From contig NC_092861.1 of the NCBI RefSeq assembly GCF_032062135.1, positions 121,653,060 to 121,717,059 of the forward strand: DNA of 64,000 nucleotides. The letters are read 5' to 3'. Shown here in pieces: positions 47,084-59,270 of this stretch (within the stretch, counting starts at the first letter, position 1; each line of letters starts with the position of its first letter). A model generated the notes under the pieces. That model was not told where the DNA came from. It saw only the letters and a list, made by a program, of their open reading frames with translations, and ran no database searches. The stretch is from Pyxicephalus adspersus. Lineage: Eukaryota > Chordata > Amphibia > Anura > Pyxicephalidae. Both the position numbers and the translations under genes were made by a program.

Positions 47084-48454
47084 AATAATGCAGGGATCTC
47101 AGTGAAGTGTTAGGGGGAGCTGGGCTTTACCTACAGAAAAAGCCAGTTCGAATAGAGAATGTAGATATCAAACAGCAATCTTTGTGAATCAGTTAAATGG
47201 AAAATAATTATCGCATAATTGGCAAATATTTTCATTTGTACTTTTACAAATGAGCCCCATTAAGATGATTTTTTGTAAGCTGTAAAATTATTTTTTCTTC
47301 TTTTGAATTTATTGTTATAAAATATTTTTGTTTCTTTTAAAGAGATCTCAAAGCTGCCAGTGGTTTATTCTTATGCAAAGTAAACACAGCAGTGTAATCC
47401 CTGAGTACAGCAGTTGTGCAAGGTGTATTGATTGATTGGATTTGGAATGATCTTTCATGAAGACCTTTGCCAACTCTTCTAAAATACACTGGCTTCAAAC
47501 TCCCCACCCTGTTCTCTGAACTATTATTGCCACAGCTTTCTATTGCTTAAATGCAGAATATTTCCCTGAAACCCTATCCTCCTGAAGTGCTTAGGATAGG
47601 ACATTAACGGACTGGCAGAAATATGATATTTTAAAGCTGCTTTTAGACATGTCTGTCTATCTCTTGCTGGGGATATCTCACTAATATGGTACCGTGACTT
47701 TTGACCCCATCTATTGCTAGAATATTATAAAATCTTGTTATTCTTGAATGTCACTAAAGACTGTCAGTTGGAAATTAGGAGTTAATATGTCTTGTCTTGC
47801 CAAAAACAAAATTAGAAGCAGCCTGGCCTTCAGCCCAAAGAAGCTCGGTGTTAAATAACGCATTTGCAGTAAAGTTTCTACTAGAATCTAAAGACGGTGT
47901 CACAGAAAAGCCGATGATAGCAGTTTTTGTAGAAGAAGACCAAGACTCAGAAGTGTGCAAGTAGGAGAAATTGAGGGACAGAAACCTTTCAAGGACTCAG
48001 CAGCCACCAGTATGTTATGTCTGCAGGATTGGTCATTACCAGTTACTGGTTCAGGAATTATAGAGACGAGAGAATAGAGGGAATTGTGGCTAAACACTTT
48101 CAATTGTATTTCATTCAAATAAAGTGAAATAGAGAAAGTCTTTGCTCACTACAACTTTGCTCAATGATTCTATCTAGACAAGCCTGAAATGAATAATGTA
48201 GAATGGAAAAAGAGGGGAAAGGCAGGCTTTATCTGGCCTATGTGTGTTACAGTGTTTTCTATGTTATATTTGAAAAATTACATTAATAGAGGTAATAATA
48301 AGTTAGAAATCTATTGCTTTTTAATTACATATTACAATACATATGCGCTATGCAAGCATTTGAAGTGAATCATATATGTGAGATATGTAAACCAATAATT
48401 AACAATACAAATTAAATAAATGAGTTGTACTCAAGAGATTTTAATGTCTCTAAT

Positions 48455-48960
48455 TATTTCCTGACTTGTTTCGCCAAGTAATAGCTTCCTCAGGGGATCT
48501 AGAGACTTGAATGGATATGAAAAAAAATAAAGGAGAGAGATCCAAAATATGAATGTGAGGTTGTCAATTATAGCAATGTGAAGAAAATGAAGTAGAGATG
48601 GTGCTGGATCGTGGTGATTTCAAATTGGTAATAAGGATTTGAGATGGAAATATACAGTTATTAATAGAAACGGATTGGATATTATGAGGGTCCTTCTGTC
48701 AAATAATTGTGTGACCTTATTCAGGTTGTTGAGGTAATCTGTAGTTCCTCTCAACCAGCTTTGAGAGACGAGATAGAGATGCATTTAAATTTGTTACCTA
48801 AATGCGTAGCTTGTTGAAAGGTCCAATATAGTGTATATTAAGGTGATAATCCATTTCTTCATATATATCAAAGAACTACATACTTTGGAGGTTTGGGACA
48901 GTAAGTCCTAGCAGGATCGTCTTAGTTAGTCACTTAGGGCACCAATGTTAAAGAAGGTAC
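48455..48960. mobile_element. Partial copy of the 'CCTGAGGAAGC' foldback family
   Basis: The plus strand reads CCTGACTTGTTTCGCCAAGT and AGCTTCCTCAGGGGATCTAG, corresponding to the left end of the element at 33675. Further phrases such as 'CTTATTCAGGTTGTTGAGG' loosely parallel that element's interior ('TCTCAGGTTGTTATGG'). The matching right terminus was not found, so the right limit given is approximate. Confidence 0.45.
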
Positions 48961-49670
48961 TTGATACGATGAACAATAGGTCTAATAAGTCCGTTTTCAT
49001 TGGTGATACTGTGTGAGGAAGAAAAAACCCCATCCGCATCCAGACACCAGAGGCCTGCTAGGACTTAAGACTTCCATCCCATAGTTTATATGAATTCCCT
49101 TCAGAAAAAATAGGTTTCAGAAAAAGTTTTTCATAATTGTCTCTGCTCAGTATGTTGTTGGCATATCTGCATCAAAAAGCATGTCTTCACCACTTTCACA
49201 TAAAATATTATTCATGTTTACTGCAACACCATTTTGTTCCAGATTGCACACTAAAGTAGTCTGAAACATAATTCCATGCTCCCTCAGCATAGCTCACATT
49301 TTACCACTTGTTATCTGTAGAGTATTTTAGGCATTTTGCCAAATGTGTTGCTTACCAGGCAAAATATTGTTCAAGTTTATCTGGAACATTATGTTTGTTT
49401 TGTTACAGGAAGAACACAGCATACCTTTGAAAGCCATCAATATAAATATGAACAAATACTTTTACTTTCCTGGAGTATGAACATTATTGGAACCTTAAAG
49501 TTATAAGTCAGTAAGTCCAGGGACTGTTGGCTCTTCTATGCTGATCTTCAGCTAGTTTCCTTAAAGTTTGAGAGATAGATTTCAAATTACTTTCTCTTTG
49601 ACGGTATGAATCACTTCATTGCACTTCAGCTAATACAGTTCACTTTAGCCAGTATGTGGTTTCCTTTCAT
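48961..49670. other. Noncoding DNA
   Basis: No gene or clear repeat was seen. Confidence 0.4.
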
Positions 49671-49895
49671 GGGCATGATTCATTAAAGCTCTCCAAGGCT
49701 GGAGAGGATACACTTTCATCAGTGAAGCTGGGTGATCCAGCAAATCTGGAATGGATTACTTAAAAGTCCTTTGCTATTTGTTAGCAAATGTTTTGAATCT
49801 TGGACTAGATCCATTTCAGGTTTGCTGGATCACCCAGCTTCACTGGTGAAAGTGTATCCTCTGCAGCCTTAAGAGGACTTTAATAAATCAGACCC
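49671..49895. mobile_element. Palindromic MITE, 'CCTGATTTATTAAAGC' family (copy 4)
   Basis: The most complete copy. The left reads ATGATTCATTAAAGCTCTCC then AAGGCTGGAGAGGATACACT. The right reads AGTGTATCCTCTGCAGCCTT then ACTTTAATAAATCAGACC. Inner GGTGATCCAGCAAATCTGGA pairs with CAGGTTTGCTGGATCACC. Confidence 0.9.
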
Positions 49896-52865
49896 CATGA
49901 ATCTACAGGTGTTTAAGTTCAACGTCAGTACATTACCTTGATTGGTGAACATCTTCACTAATAGGGAGTTATTTTCAAGAGTAGAAACATACAAATATTT
50001 TGATAACTTTCTTTCTGGTAACTATTTTTGATAGAGCGTAGTGTAGATAATAATTCATTATTCTCTCCAATACCATATCCTGTCCATTACCTGTTTTAAA
50101 GCAGAATTAAACCCTATTATACTCACCTGTACCTGCTATGCCACTGGTGCCGCAATCACCTCCTGTCTCTTTTCTTTCTTGTTGTGATCTTAAGCCATCT
50201 TGATTGGCTGGACTTGGAAGGCAAAACTTTTTATGCTCATTCGTTCCTGGCAACCAGTCAGGTAGGTAAGAATGCTTATTGGAGAAGAGACATCTCCTGT
50301 CCCTAAAGCCCTGTCTGATCCCAAATATTTTTAAGATGGAACTTAAGCTGAATTCTGCTTATTTCTTCTTAAATACTTTTGTTGTTTAACTTATCTCTTT
50401 TGTCGATTCATTCCAGCTTTCCAAATTTAGCAGTATGCCTTTATGTGTCTTTGTTTCAAGCAGCACATTTAAGTTATTGTGATTTTTGGTTCTTGGTATC
50501 ATTGTCACTTTCTGTTTTTCTCTACAATTCATCCACAATTGCTTTCTCGTGTACTTTTGTAGATCTTTCCCACATGTAAAGCATTCTTTAGATAATGTTT
50601 TGCTGTATCTCTAAACTATATCAGTAGTACCTTGACCAAAGCTGCGCCTATAACCTGTTAAAACCTTGCTGCAAATATGACCCTAATCAGTATTGATGCT
50701 ACCTTAGCCGTTTGCCTTCTGCCTTCTGCCTTTTTGTTTAAATGAAAAACAACAGGAGTAAAGAAAAAGCAAATCACATCATAACCATTAAAATCAATTG
50801 TGAAAAAACAATAAATTAATCCAACCATTAAAAAAAAATTCTAACACTTTATGGCCAAACTAATAAAAACACCAGTTTTTTATATAAGAATGGTTGTTGC
50901 ACCATATCTGTATAAACAGCATGCTAACAAGATGCAAATGGGATTACAGCATTTACAGATTCTGCAGCTTCCTTTGCCCTCCTATAAAATAATGGGCAGT
51001 TTAAAGGAATGCTAGTTCAGAGTTCAGCAGAAATATCCAATGTTAGTTTCTTGAGTTAGAGATATATACTTGTGATCAGTTGACACTGGGAACTAGACCA
51101 CAGCTGAGTGTTAAGAGTTAATTCTAATCACACATTTTTTGGGTTCCCCTCGTTGGCTCTGCATCCTCTGTCTTTCTTCTCAGTTTTTTCCCATTCTTCC
51201 TCACTTCTTCCTCTGGAGGTACATCTGTACTTATATTTATATTGTTAGCAATCAGTGATCATACTTTAAATGTCAATCTATATCTTTGTAAACTATATGA
51301 TATTCAGCACAGTCTTTGCTTGTGAGTTCTCTGATTCTACCCCAGCTATAAGTTCCTTCTGGCTTTTTGCTTCTGGCTTTAGTAACCAAGTCTTGCTTTC
51401 TGATTACCTTCTTCCTGAGTGTCCATTTGGTCCCTCTGTGGAGTTATTCATTCACTCTCTGCATTTCTGGCTTTGGAATTCTACTCTTTGTCTGAAACCC
51501 TTACAAAGACTTATCTAAGTTTCCTGTCTCAGCTTTCACTTCACTATTTGTTCTGTTTCATCTTTCTGAGACACTAAATACCACATAACCAAAAGAAACA
51601 CCTTGCTATGCCATAAATATGATCCAAAAAATACTTTTATAAATAAAACTTGTTCAACGACTGCTCAATATTGTTACCACAGTATCAAAGAATCCCTTGA
51701 ATAACCACTGAAACAAAATTGAGACACCAAAAAGAATAACTTTTTTAACCTTATACCATATATAACATTATTTCTGTATCTGTGTAAGCCCTTTTATATA
51801 ACTTAAAGTAGACCCTCCATCAAATTGCAATGTCTACAAAAGTCATGAGTATGGTTAGCAAAATGTTGTACCCAAAAGATCATTGTTTATAATTACAACA
51901 TTGTTTAAATGTCCTTTATCTGGATGTCATGCACAATCTCACCTTGATAAAGCCTACTTGTACTATTGTTAAAAAAATGACAGTATGGATCTTTTTAGGT
52001 CTACAGGCCATTGTCTACTCCCTACATTTTCCCATTGAGGGTTCTTTTGGTTTTATTTTAAACATGAATATGAAGGTAATCAGTATAAAGGACGCATCTC
52101 ATATGGACTGAAAATATTTATTAAAAACATGTAGAAGACATTTTTGTAACAGATCACCATGTTTGTTTTCCAGACCAAGACTGATTATATTAAAGATTCA
52201 TCCTTTCTTAGATTGTGTTTGGTCAAATTTGTAGAAACAAAAAAGAATATATGTGTTTAAGAATAAAGCACAGCAGTATCTACAAACCATAGAGCACAAG
52301 ATTGAGAAAATAATGATAACGCAATGTATATTGAACTAGAACTGTATATTCAGTTACTGCTTGGATGACCATATTTATAGCTTAGTGTTATATAACATGA
52401 GTTGCTCCATTTCTGCAAACTGCATTTATAATATTAGTCACATTAGTACCATGATAACAGCAAAAACAATACATACCACCAGGCATGCGTTTTGAGTTGA
52501 CACCTACTTTGGATTCTAGTTGAAGTTGGTATGTTCAACATTCACTTAACCCCGCAAACATTGGTAGATTAAAATAGGATGAGTGTTGCAAACTTTAATA
52601 CACTGTTTGTCTTTTAAACTATGGTAAGAGGGCTTTAATGGATAAGTATAGCGCAGAGACACCTGGGTGATGTCAATTATCAAATATGGTCACTTACATT
52701 AATTGGGATTCCCCACAACAGAAAGCATGCCTTTTTCTTCCTATAGTAGTTTGCCTATTCACCCAAAAAGTACAAAAAATAAGTTGGACGATTTGTCTCA
52801 TATAGACTTCATTAGAAAAACTCTAAGGGCACATCACCTACATATAACACATCGCTACATATAAC
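49896..52865. other. Noncoding DNA
   Basis: No gene was seen. A 'TTTAAAGCAGAATTAAACCC' edge near 50095 suggests an old repeat. The plus-strand frames at 50.4 and 51.3 kb have no motifs. Confidence 0.4.
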
Positions 52866-53288
52866 TAAGGCTACGTATACATGTGCAATAATTATCGTTA
52901 GAAAACAACCGATCAACAACTATTCACAAATATTTTGAATGATCATATAGTGCACAATTCTGTACATCCTGTAATGATACAATCATTCAAATATAATTCA
53001 CCAATAATGTACACACACTAGATACGATCGTTGCTGGAAGTGATGTGTACCGGAGAAAGTGTACTGCAGAACCATCCACAATCACTGAACGACCGTACAC
53101 ACAATAGATAGTGAATGATCATCACCCAATCAGATCCACCGGGACGATCGTTTGTTTCCAGCAACATTCCTCGTTCATCGTCGTTGTTGGCTAGTCGTTT
53201 TTCACTTTTTTTTGTTAACGATTATCAGATGATCGTTCGTTAATCGTTCATTTCCAATGATAGTTATTGCACGTGTGTACAAAGCCTA
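52866..53288. mobile_element. MITE, 'GTACACACGTG' family (copy 4)
   Basis: The left end TAAGGCTACGTATACATGTG is followed by CAATAATTATCGTTAG. The right end, reversed, reads TTAGGCTTTGTACACACGTG then CAATAACTATCATTGG. Interior blocks CAATCAGATCCACCG and ACGATCGTTTGTTTCC match copy 3. Confidence 0.85.
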
Positions 53289-56200
53289 AGGCCTAGAAGA
53301 AAAATATCCAAAGACAAAATGCATATACAACAGATAGCAATCGATAAGAACTGATCATTCTCAAGTCTGACAATAATAAACTGAAGCTTGAATAGTTGCT
53401 GGACGTTTTGCAGGATTATTGTTGCTTGTTTTATTAAATTACCCCAACCATAATGACCTCAGAACATTCCTAATACATGTTTGGAAAGTATACTACAGGC
53501 ATAGTGCCTAAAAGACAAACAATGATGATGTCATCATATTTTTTAATATTCTTTCATTTTATTTATAGTGTAGATTCTTTGCTGTGTTTATGTTGTTTAT
53601 ATGAAGAGATTGGCTGGCTTGAAGATTCCACTTTATTAATAGTCAACTAAAGCCACCAAAAAGAACATAAAACAAAACAGGCCTCTGGACCCCTCTGATT
53701 CTCTTTTTTTTAGATAGAAAGTGATTGAAATTCCAATCAGACTCAATTCATATCAATCAAGATTTTAGATCGATGTTTAATAACACATTATCTGCATTTA
53801 GAAACATTATGAAAACATAAAAATCGTCATTTTAGGAAATTAAAAATCAAAACTGGCCAGAGGTTCTAGCCCTAAAAAGGGTTTTGTGACCAAAAGGGAC
53901 AATTGGGAATATTAATAACCGAATATTAGTCGGAAGGGGATGAAATCACAGATACAAAAACCTTGTCTATGATAGATTTAACAAACCAAAAGGGAGCAAA
54001 TAAAAAAAGTTTATTGTTAGGTTTTTCGTGCACTTATACTGAAAGAAGCATTGGAGATCAAGAATGTCATTTTGTAAAGTTAGAATAGATGTAATACTGT
54101 ATACACTAATACAAGTTAGTTCCACTTGCATAACTTCCTCCTAATTGCATACATTTTATATAACTTTCAATATGAATATGGTGGTCTTTTAAATTATGGA
54201 CATATCGATGCCTTATAATCTAGATCTTATGCTACCCAGAGTAAATGTTAACCATCTGCAGTTAAGTCTGATTTAGAGAAAGCTTTTTTCTATATACCTT
54301 TTATTTTTTTCAGGGATACAATGTTTAACATATAAATCAAAATGTAACTTTAGTGTATGAGGCAAAAGTAAACCTGTTGGGGAGGATTAGCTTTCACCAT
54401 AACATGCAATTATTGTGTGCACACATTTACCATCCCACAGTGCTGCCCTATAGTGATGATGGGTCCAGGATTCTGTCACTGCTGCATCCTTGCCAATTGA
54501 AGACTATTGTCCAGGTCCTCGAGCACTCTACTTTAGCTACTGATGATGGGCACAAGAGATTTATTTTCTATGATACGCAGCCTAATTCTTTGCATGTTAA
54601 GGACAGAGCTGGGCTGTAAACTGCATGGCACATGTGGACAATAAGTGGACAATAAGTTTCTGTATGCCTGAGAAAGTTTTTTTTGGGCAAAAGAGACTTG
54701 TATGTCTACCTGGTAATTTTTTGGTTTTAGTAAACTTAGTTCTGCTTTGATTGCATAACCAGCAAAATGTCAAAAATGCTACTACTAATAGTAATATTAT
54801 TTATAATAATAATAATAAGAATATATTAATATTGATATTCATATTCTAAACCTTCTTTAAGCCTTAATTTAATTTGATTAAATAATTAAAGCAAACCTAT
54901 TTCTTGCCCATTTCTAGTAAGTAAGCACCTTACCTAAAAATTATTGTAAAATTACACCTACCATGAAAAATAGAGGAATGTGACTTGGCCCATATCCTAT
55001 ACTCTTCATATCCAGTGCCATGAATGTGGAAGGACCTTGTTCAGGGGATGATTGGATTGTTTTGGGTAATAAGCACTCAACTCATCACCATTTATTAGGA
55101 AAATTACATAGTGGGGAACATTGTTTGTCTCCAGGGAAAAGACATGCAGAATAAAAAATCAGCTATTGCCTGTGCATAGATATATATCAAAACAGCCCTG
55201 GCTGGGGCACAATGGGTCCTTCTACTACTTTCTGCCAGCAGAAACCTCAGGGGGGCAAACACAAGACTGGGTATTCGATAAAAGGAGAAAGAACAGCTGT
55301 GATTGGAATTTACTGTACAAAACTCCTGCAAATTTTTATAGTTGTTTCAATGAAGCTGAAGCATGTATTTAGCAATTGGTCTTGTGTACTCTACTAGTCC
55401 CATCGATCCACCATGTAATGGAGATGAACAAAGGCAAACCTTTTTTAATTCCAGCCTGTGTGACAACCATAGCTTCCTCCATAACATGAAAAAGGTAAAG
55501 TAGACATGGAGGGACAGGAAATATGTGAAGTTCATTGGTATGGTTTGCATACACTTGGATGACATGCAAGCAAGGCTTTGGTTGATCACACCCACGCATT
55601 AAAGAAATAGACCCTAAATGTAGGACGTTGTGGATGTAGAATTGTAGGATTCTGTGAACAAGACACAAATGCCTCCTAATTTTGCTACCATTTGTTGTGT
55701 CCAATAACTTTATCATGGCAATGGTTCCATCAGACAGCCCTGGTCAATCATTCTGCATAGTACAATCCATCGGTGGATATGCCAGCACCAAAAGTATCTG
55801 CCCTTAAATCTCTTCTTCTCGATCCACCCTATTTCATAGAGATACTTTTGAATGTTCAACTCAGTCCTGTATATATGTTTATGGTGGTCTAAATATAGTT
55901 CTGGAAATGGGTTGGCTCATTGTGCCTACATGTCCACCCACTTGCATTTGTCCACACACTTCTTATCACTACTAGATATTTCCATCAAAGGCCCCTAAGT
56001 GGAAAATGTGTACATGCCAAATAAAGGGAGAGGAGGGAAGTTACCGAGGAAGTCTATATTTCCTACCTATGCTAATGGCATGCACTGTAAACAGTTAAGA
56101 ACATGTCACACTATCAATCTTGTGACTGATGACAGTTCACTCCCAGCTACCGTCTTTTATGTCATTGCTCTTTGCTGGCTAAACCAGCAAGAAGAGACTC

Positions 56201-57956
56201 TTCCATTACACTTGCTAGCAAATGGAGTGCTGCAGCATTTTGTATCTAGCATGGGGCAATGCATAATAAAATTGACATCTAAATGATATTGCCACTAGAC
56301 AGCTGTTGCTAGTAGCGTGGCAGGATCATCATTGTGACATTGCCCTGTAGAGAAAAAAGGAATTATTAAATAATAAATAAACAAAACTATCAGTTCAGTT
56401 ATTTAGATACCAATCCCATGTAAAAAATATATATTTTTTTTGTAGGTGAAAAAACACAATCAATTAAGGTATTATGAACTAGCAATAATGTTATATATGC
56501 CTTTAAGACAGGCTGCCCATTTTCAGGCTTTGACAGTGAGACAGAAGAAGTATTAATTACCTATACAGTTAACTATTACATTCAATATTTTCAGTTATTT
56601 TTTACTAAAAGTACCAATATTTCAAAGGTCTCTATTGTGAATCCATTCCATGGCTAACATGATACAACCTTGATTTTAATCCAAATGAGCCTATCATGTT
56701 AGCAGAATTCCTAATCATCCTAATTTATCATGTAATAAAAATCATTGGTCATTTACACAGTACAGGTGCAGTAACCTAATCAATTAGAGTTTAATTATCC
56801 TAAATAAAAAGTCAATGTGGATGGGTTCCCATGGGATTCTGCACTCTGCATATTGCTCTTCCACATTTAATAAATCCCTCCCAGACATCTTAAAACTTTA
56901 ACAGAACATTAACAATAAGAATAGACATTTAAAGGCACCCAGATGGGTTAACAGAAAATAACACAAAAAAATGTCCAGGGCAAATATAAAGGTAAGTCTT
57001 CTAAAGCAGATGTAAAATGTTATAGCAGATTATTGGAATAACAATATAATATGCAATAGCAAAAAAAATGACACTACCAACTCTCCAGTGCAACTATGAA
57101 CTGATACTATACTGATACTGATTAGATACAAAATTTCAGAAAATAGATTTTTAAAAAATGAAAAACAGTACAAATACAAAATGATCACATGGTACATATA
57201 TCATTAAAGTAAAATAAATCATACAATAAAAACTCCATATCTATTACTTTTTAGGATTTCCCTTTTAATTATTGTAAACATTGTTAACATGTGTTAGTTG
57301 TGTTGAAATCTTGGTTTATCCCCAGCCCTGTTGAAGTGGAACTGACTATGAAATATTTCATCCATCAGGCATCAATGTATGATGTCAGATAGCAAGCTAG
57401 GACAGTGACTGATAGAAGTCGCAAGCCCCTTCTCACAATGCAATCCAATGGGTGAAGTACACAAGGACTGGTCGGATCTTGTAGGCAGTGAGTGAAGGAG
57501 AAATGTCCCTGGATGTCTCTTTCTTCATTCAGGTGCTGCTGCTGAAATGTGACTTTCATCCTCCCCATTGTCCTCCATGACACTGATCTCCAGCACAGGC
57601 ACTGTGCTCCTTCACTACAGCTGGCTACACTCAACTGAGCGCTGAGAACCTGTGCACCACACATGCCATTTATTTACAGCTGTCATAAACCAATATTTAC
57701 CACAATACGGCTTCACTCCATTCTGCATGTATCCTATGACACTAAAATGTTTCCTGATCAGCCAAGCAAGGAGGAATATGTAGAGCTAGGATTGTCCTAT
57801 GAATCCAATAGGCATGCCATTATAATGTGCAATTCAATTATACAAGTTTATAATAAGCATATCATCCATTTCGTGTGTATGCATCCATCTGTACAAATTA
57901 TTTATAAGATTTCACTTTAAGTATACCCTCACGATGATTGATTGATTATGTGGGTG
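53289..57956. other. Noncoding DNA
   Basis: No gene was confirmed. Open frames at 54353-54619 (plus), 55369-55716 (minus) and 57365-57664 (minus) are the longest without N. None shows a domain, a repeated residue pattern or paired splice sites I would trust. A 'GAAGTGGAACTGA' edge near 57333 suggests an old repeat. Confidence 0.4.
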
Positions 57957-58071
57957 TATATATATATATTTATATATATATATATATATATACATATAGG
58001 GGGTATATATATAGATATATATATATCTATATATATAGATATATATATATATACATATATATACTATACAA
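57957..58071. repeat. TA-rich dinucleotide array
   Basis: Long (TA)n runs are interrupted by TACATATAGGGGG and repeated ATAGATATATATAT units. The Tyr-Ile open frame here is the repeat itself. Confidence 0.95.
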
Positions 58072-58197
58072 TAGTACAGTAGTATCAGCATTATTCTTCT
58101 GGGATTTGAAACTGAATTTCAAAAATAATTATCAGCCAATGTATTATTTATAAATACATTTGCATGCAATGATAAATAGATGTATAAACACACACAT

Positions 58198-58227
58198 AAA
58201 TATATATATATTCAAATATATATATAT

Positions 58228-58260
<33 letters not shown>

Positions 58261-58262
58261 TA
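58198..58262. repeat. (TA)n array
   Basis: TA repeats with single-base interruptions (TTCAAATA and TAATATA). It lies 130 bases from the previous array, and together they make an AT-rich low-complexity zone. Confidence 0.95.
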
Positions 58263-59270
58263 ATTAACAGTTTCTAAAATATACATAGTTACTTTTATGT
58301 GAGTGAAAAGCCATAAAGAAAATAGCAAAAAAGCAATTAAATAAAGCTTATCTCCCAGGTAGGAAAAGACAATTAGTTTTCAGCATAAAGATCTTTGTGT
58401 AAGGTGACCAGAGACAGCTCCATCCCCCTGTGCAAATACAAGCAGCTATCTGATTACCTGCTGACTTCCTCCCTGGCAGGTGCACTGGGCACTGTGGAAG
58501 AAGCCTGACCTAGGTGGTTGGAGCTCTGTGCTACAGACATTCACTCTGCTGGGCACTGCAAGCTCCCACATGGAGAATAGCCCAATGGGATAAGCAGGTC
58601 CATAATAACTTTTGTAGAGTTAACTTATGAAAGATATTTTATGCTGTAATGAAGGTATGAAATGAGCACAAATAGATCACTGTGTTCACATAGAACTAAC
58701 TAGAGAAAAAATGTCACTGATACAATCTGACTGAAGAATACATTTTGCATTTTTAGTTATGTCATATAGTAGCATCAGAGGCATTTTCATAGGGATTAAT
58801 TTCCTGAAGTTAAAATTGTTACCATTAGCATAAATAATATCCACTCAATGCACAAGATTCAGCTGTATTCTCAATAAATGTGCAATCAAGCGCAAAGAGA
58901 ATAAGAAAATGTATTTTCTGCTTGCACATGATCAGATGGTTTAGGTAAATGTATGTGCAGTATGCAGAGGTATTATTATTTAGTGTAATTTACTAAAAGT
59001 GGAAAGGCTGTTTACCTTGAAAACTAAAACTTCACAAAAGATTGCTATAACCACATTTGATATTTGAGCTGTGTTGTGTGCTGTGTTAAATTATCAATGT
59101 TTGCAAGTAAAATAAGATCTTTCCTCTATGACCCCTCATTGTGTTGTATATAAGTATTTTGGCAGATGGGGTCTCGTTTTCCAGTTTGTCTTTCTTATTA
59201 ATTTAGGGAAATATCAGATTTTAATTGAGTAACCCCTGTCCTTACATCTCTCATTTGATAACAATGCATC
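58263..59270. other. Noncoding DNA upstream of pax1
   Basis: No gene or repeat was seen. The block at 58.37-58.60 kb is locally more GC-rich and apparently single-copy in this window. Confidence 0.4.

Larger units (their letters stand above)
46018..48454. other. Noncoding DNA
   Basis: No gene was seen. It contains a poly(A) run of 27 (46152-46178) and an (AT)n array (47052-47080). Confidence 0.45.

Noticed and set aside
55369..55716. 115-codon minus-strand frame, considered as a transposase fragment
   Set aside because: No catalytic or structural motif could be identified and no terminal repeats flank it.
57365..57664. 99-codon minus-strand frame rich in Cys and Ser
   Set aside because: There is no family motif, no paired splice sites and no conserved neighbour. 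It is compatible with chance in a GC-richer patch.
57938..58153. Tyr-Ile repeat protein
   Set aside because: It is the translation of a TA dinucleotide array.
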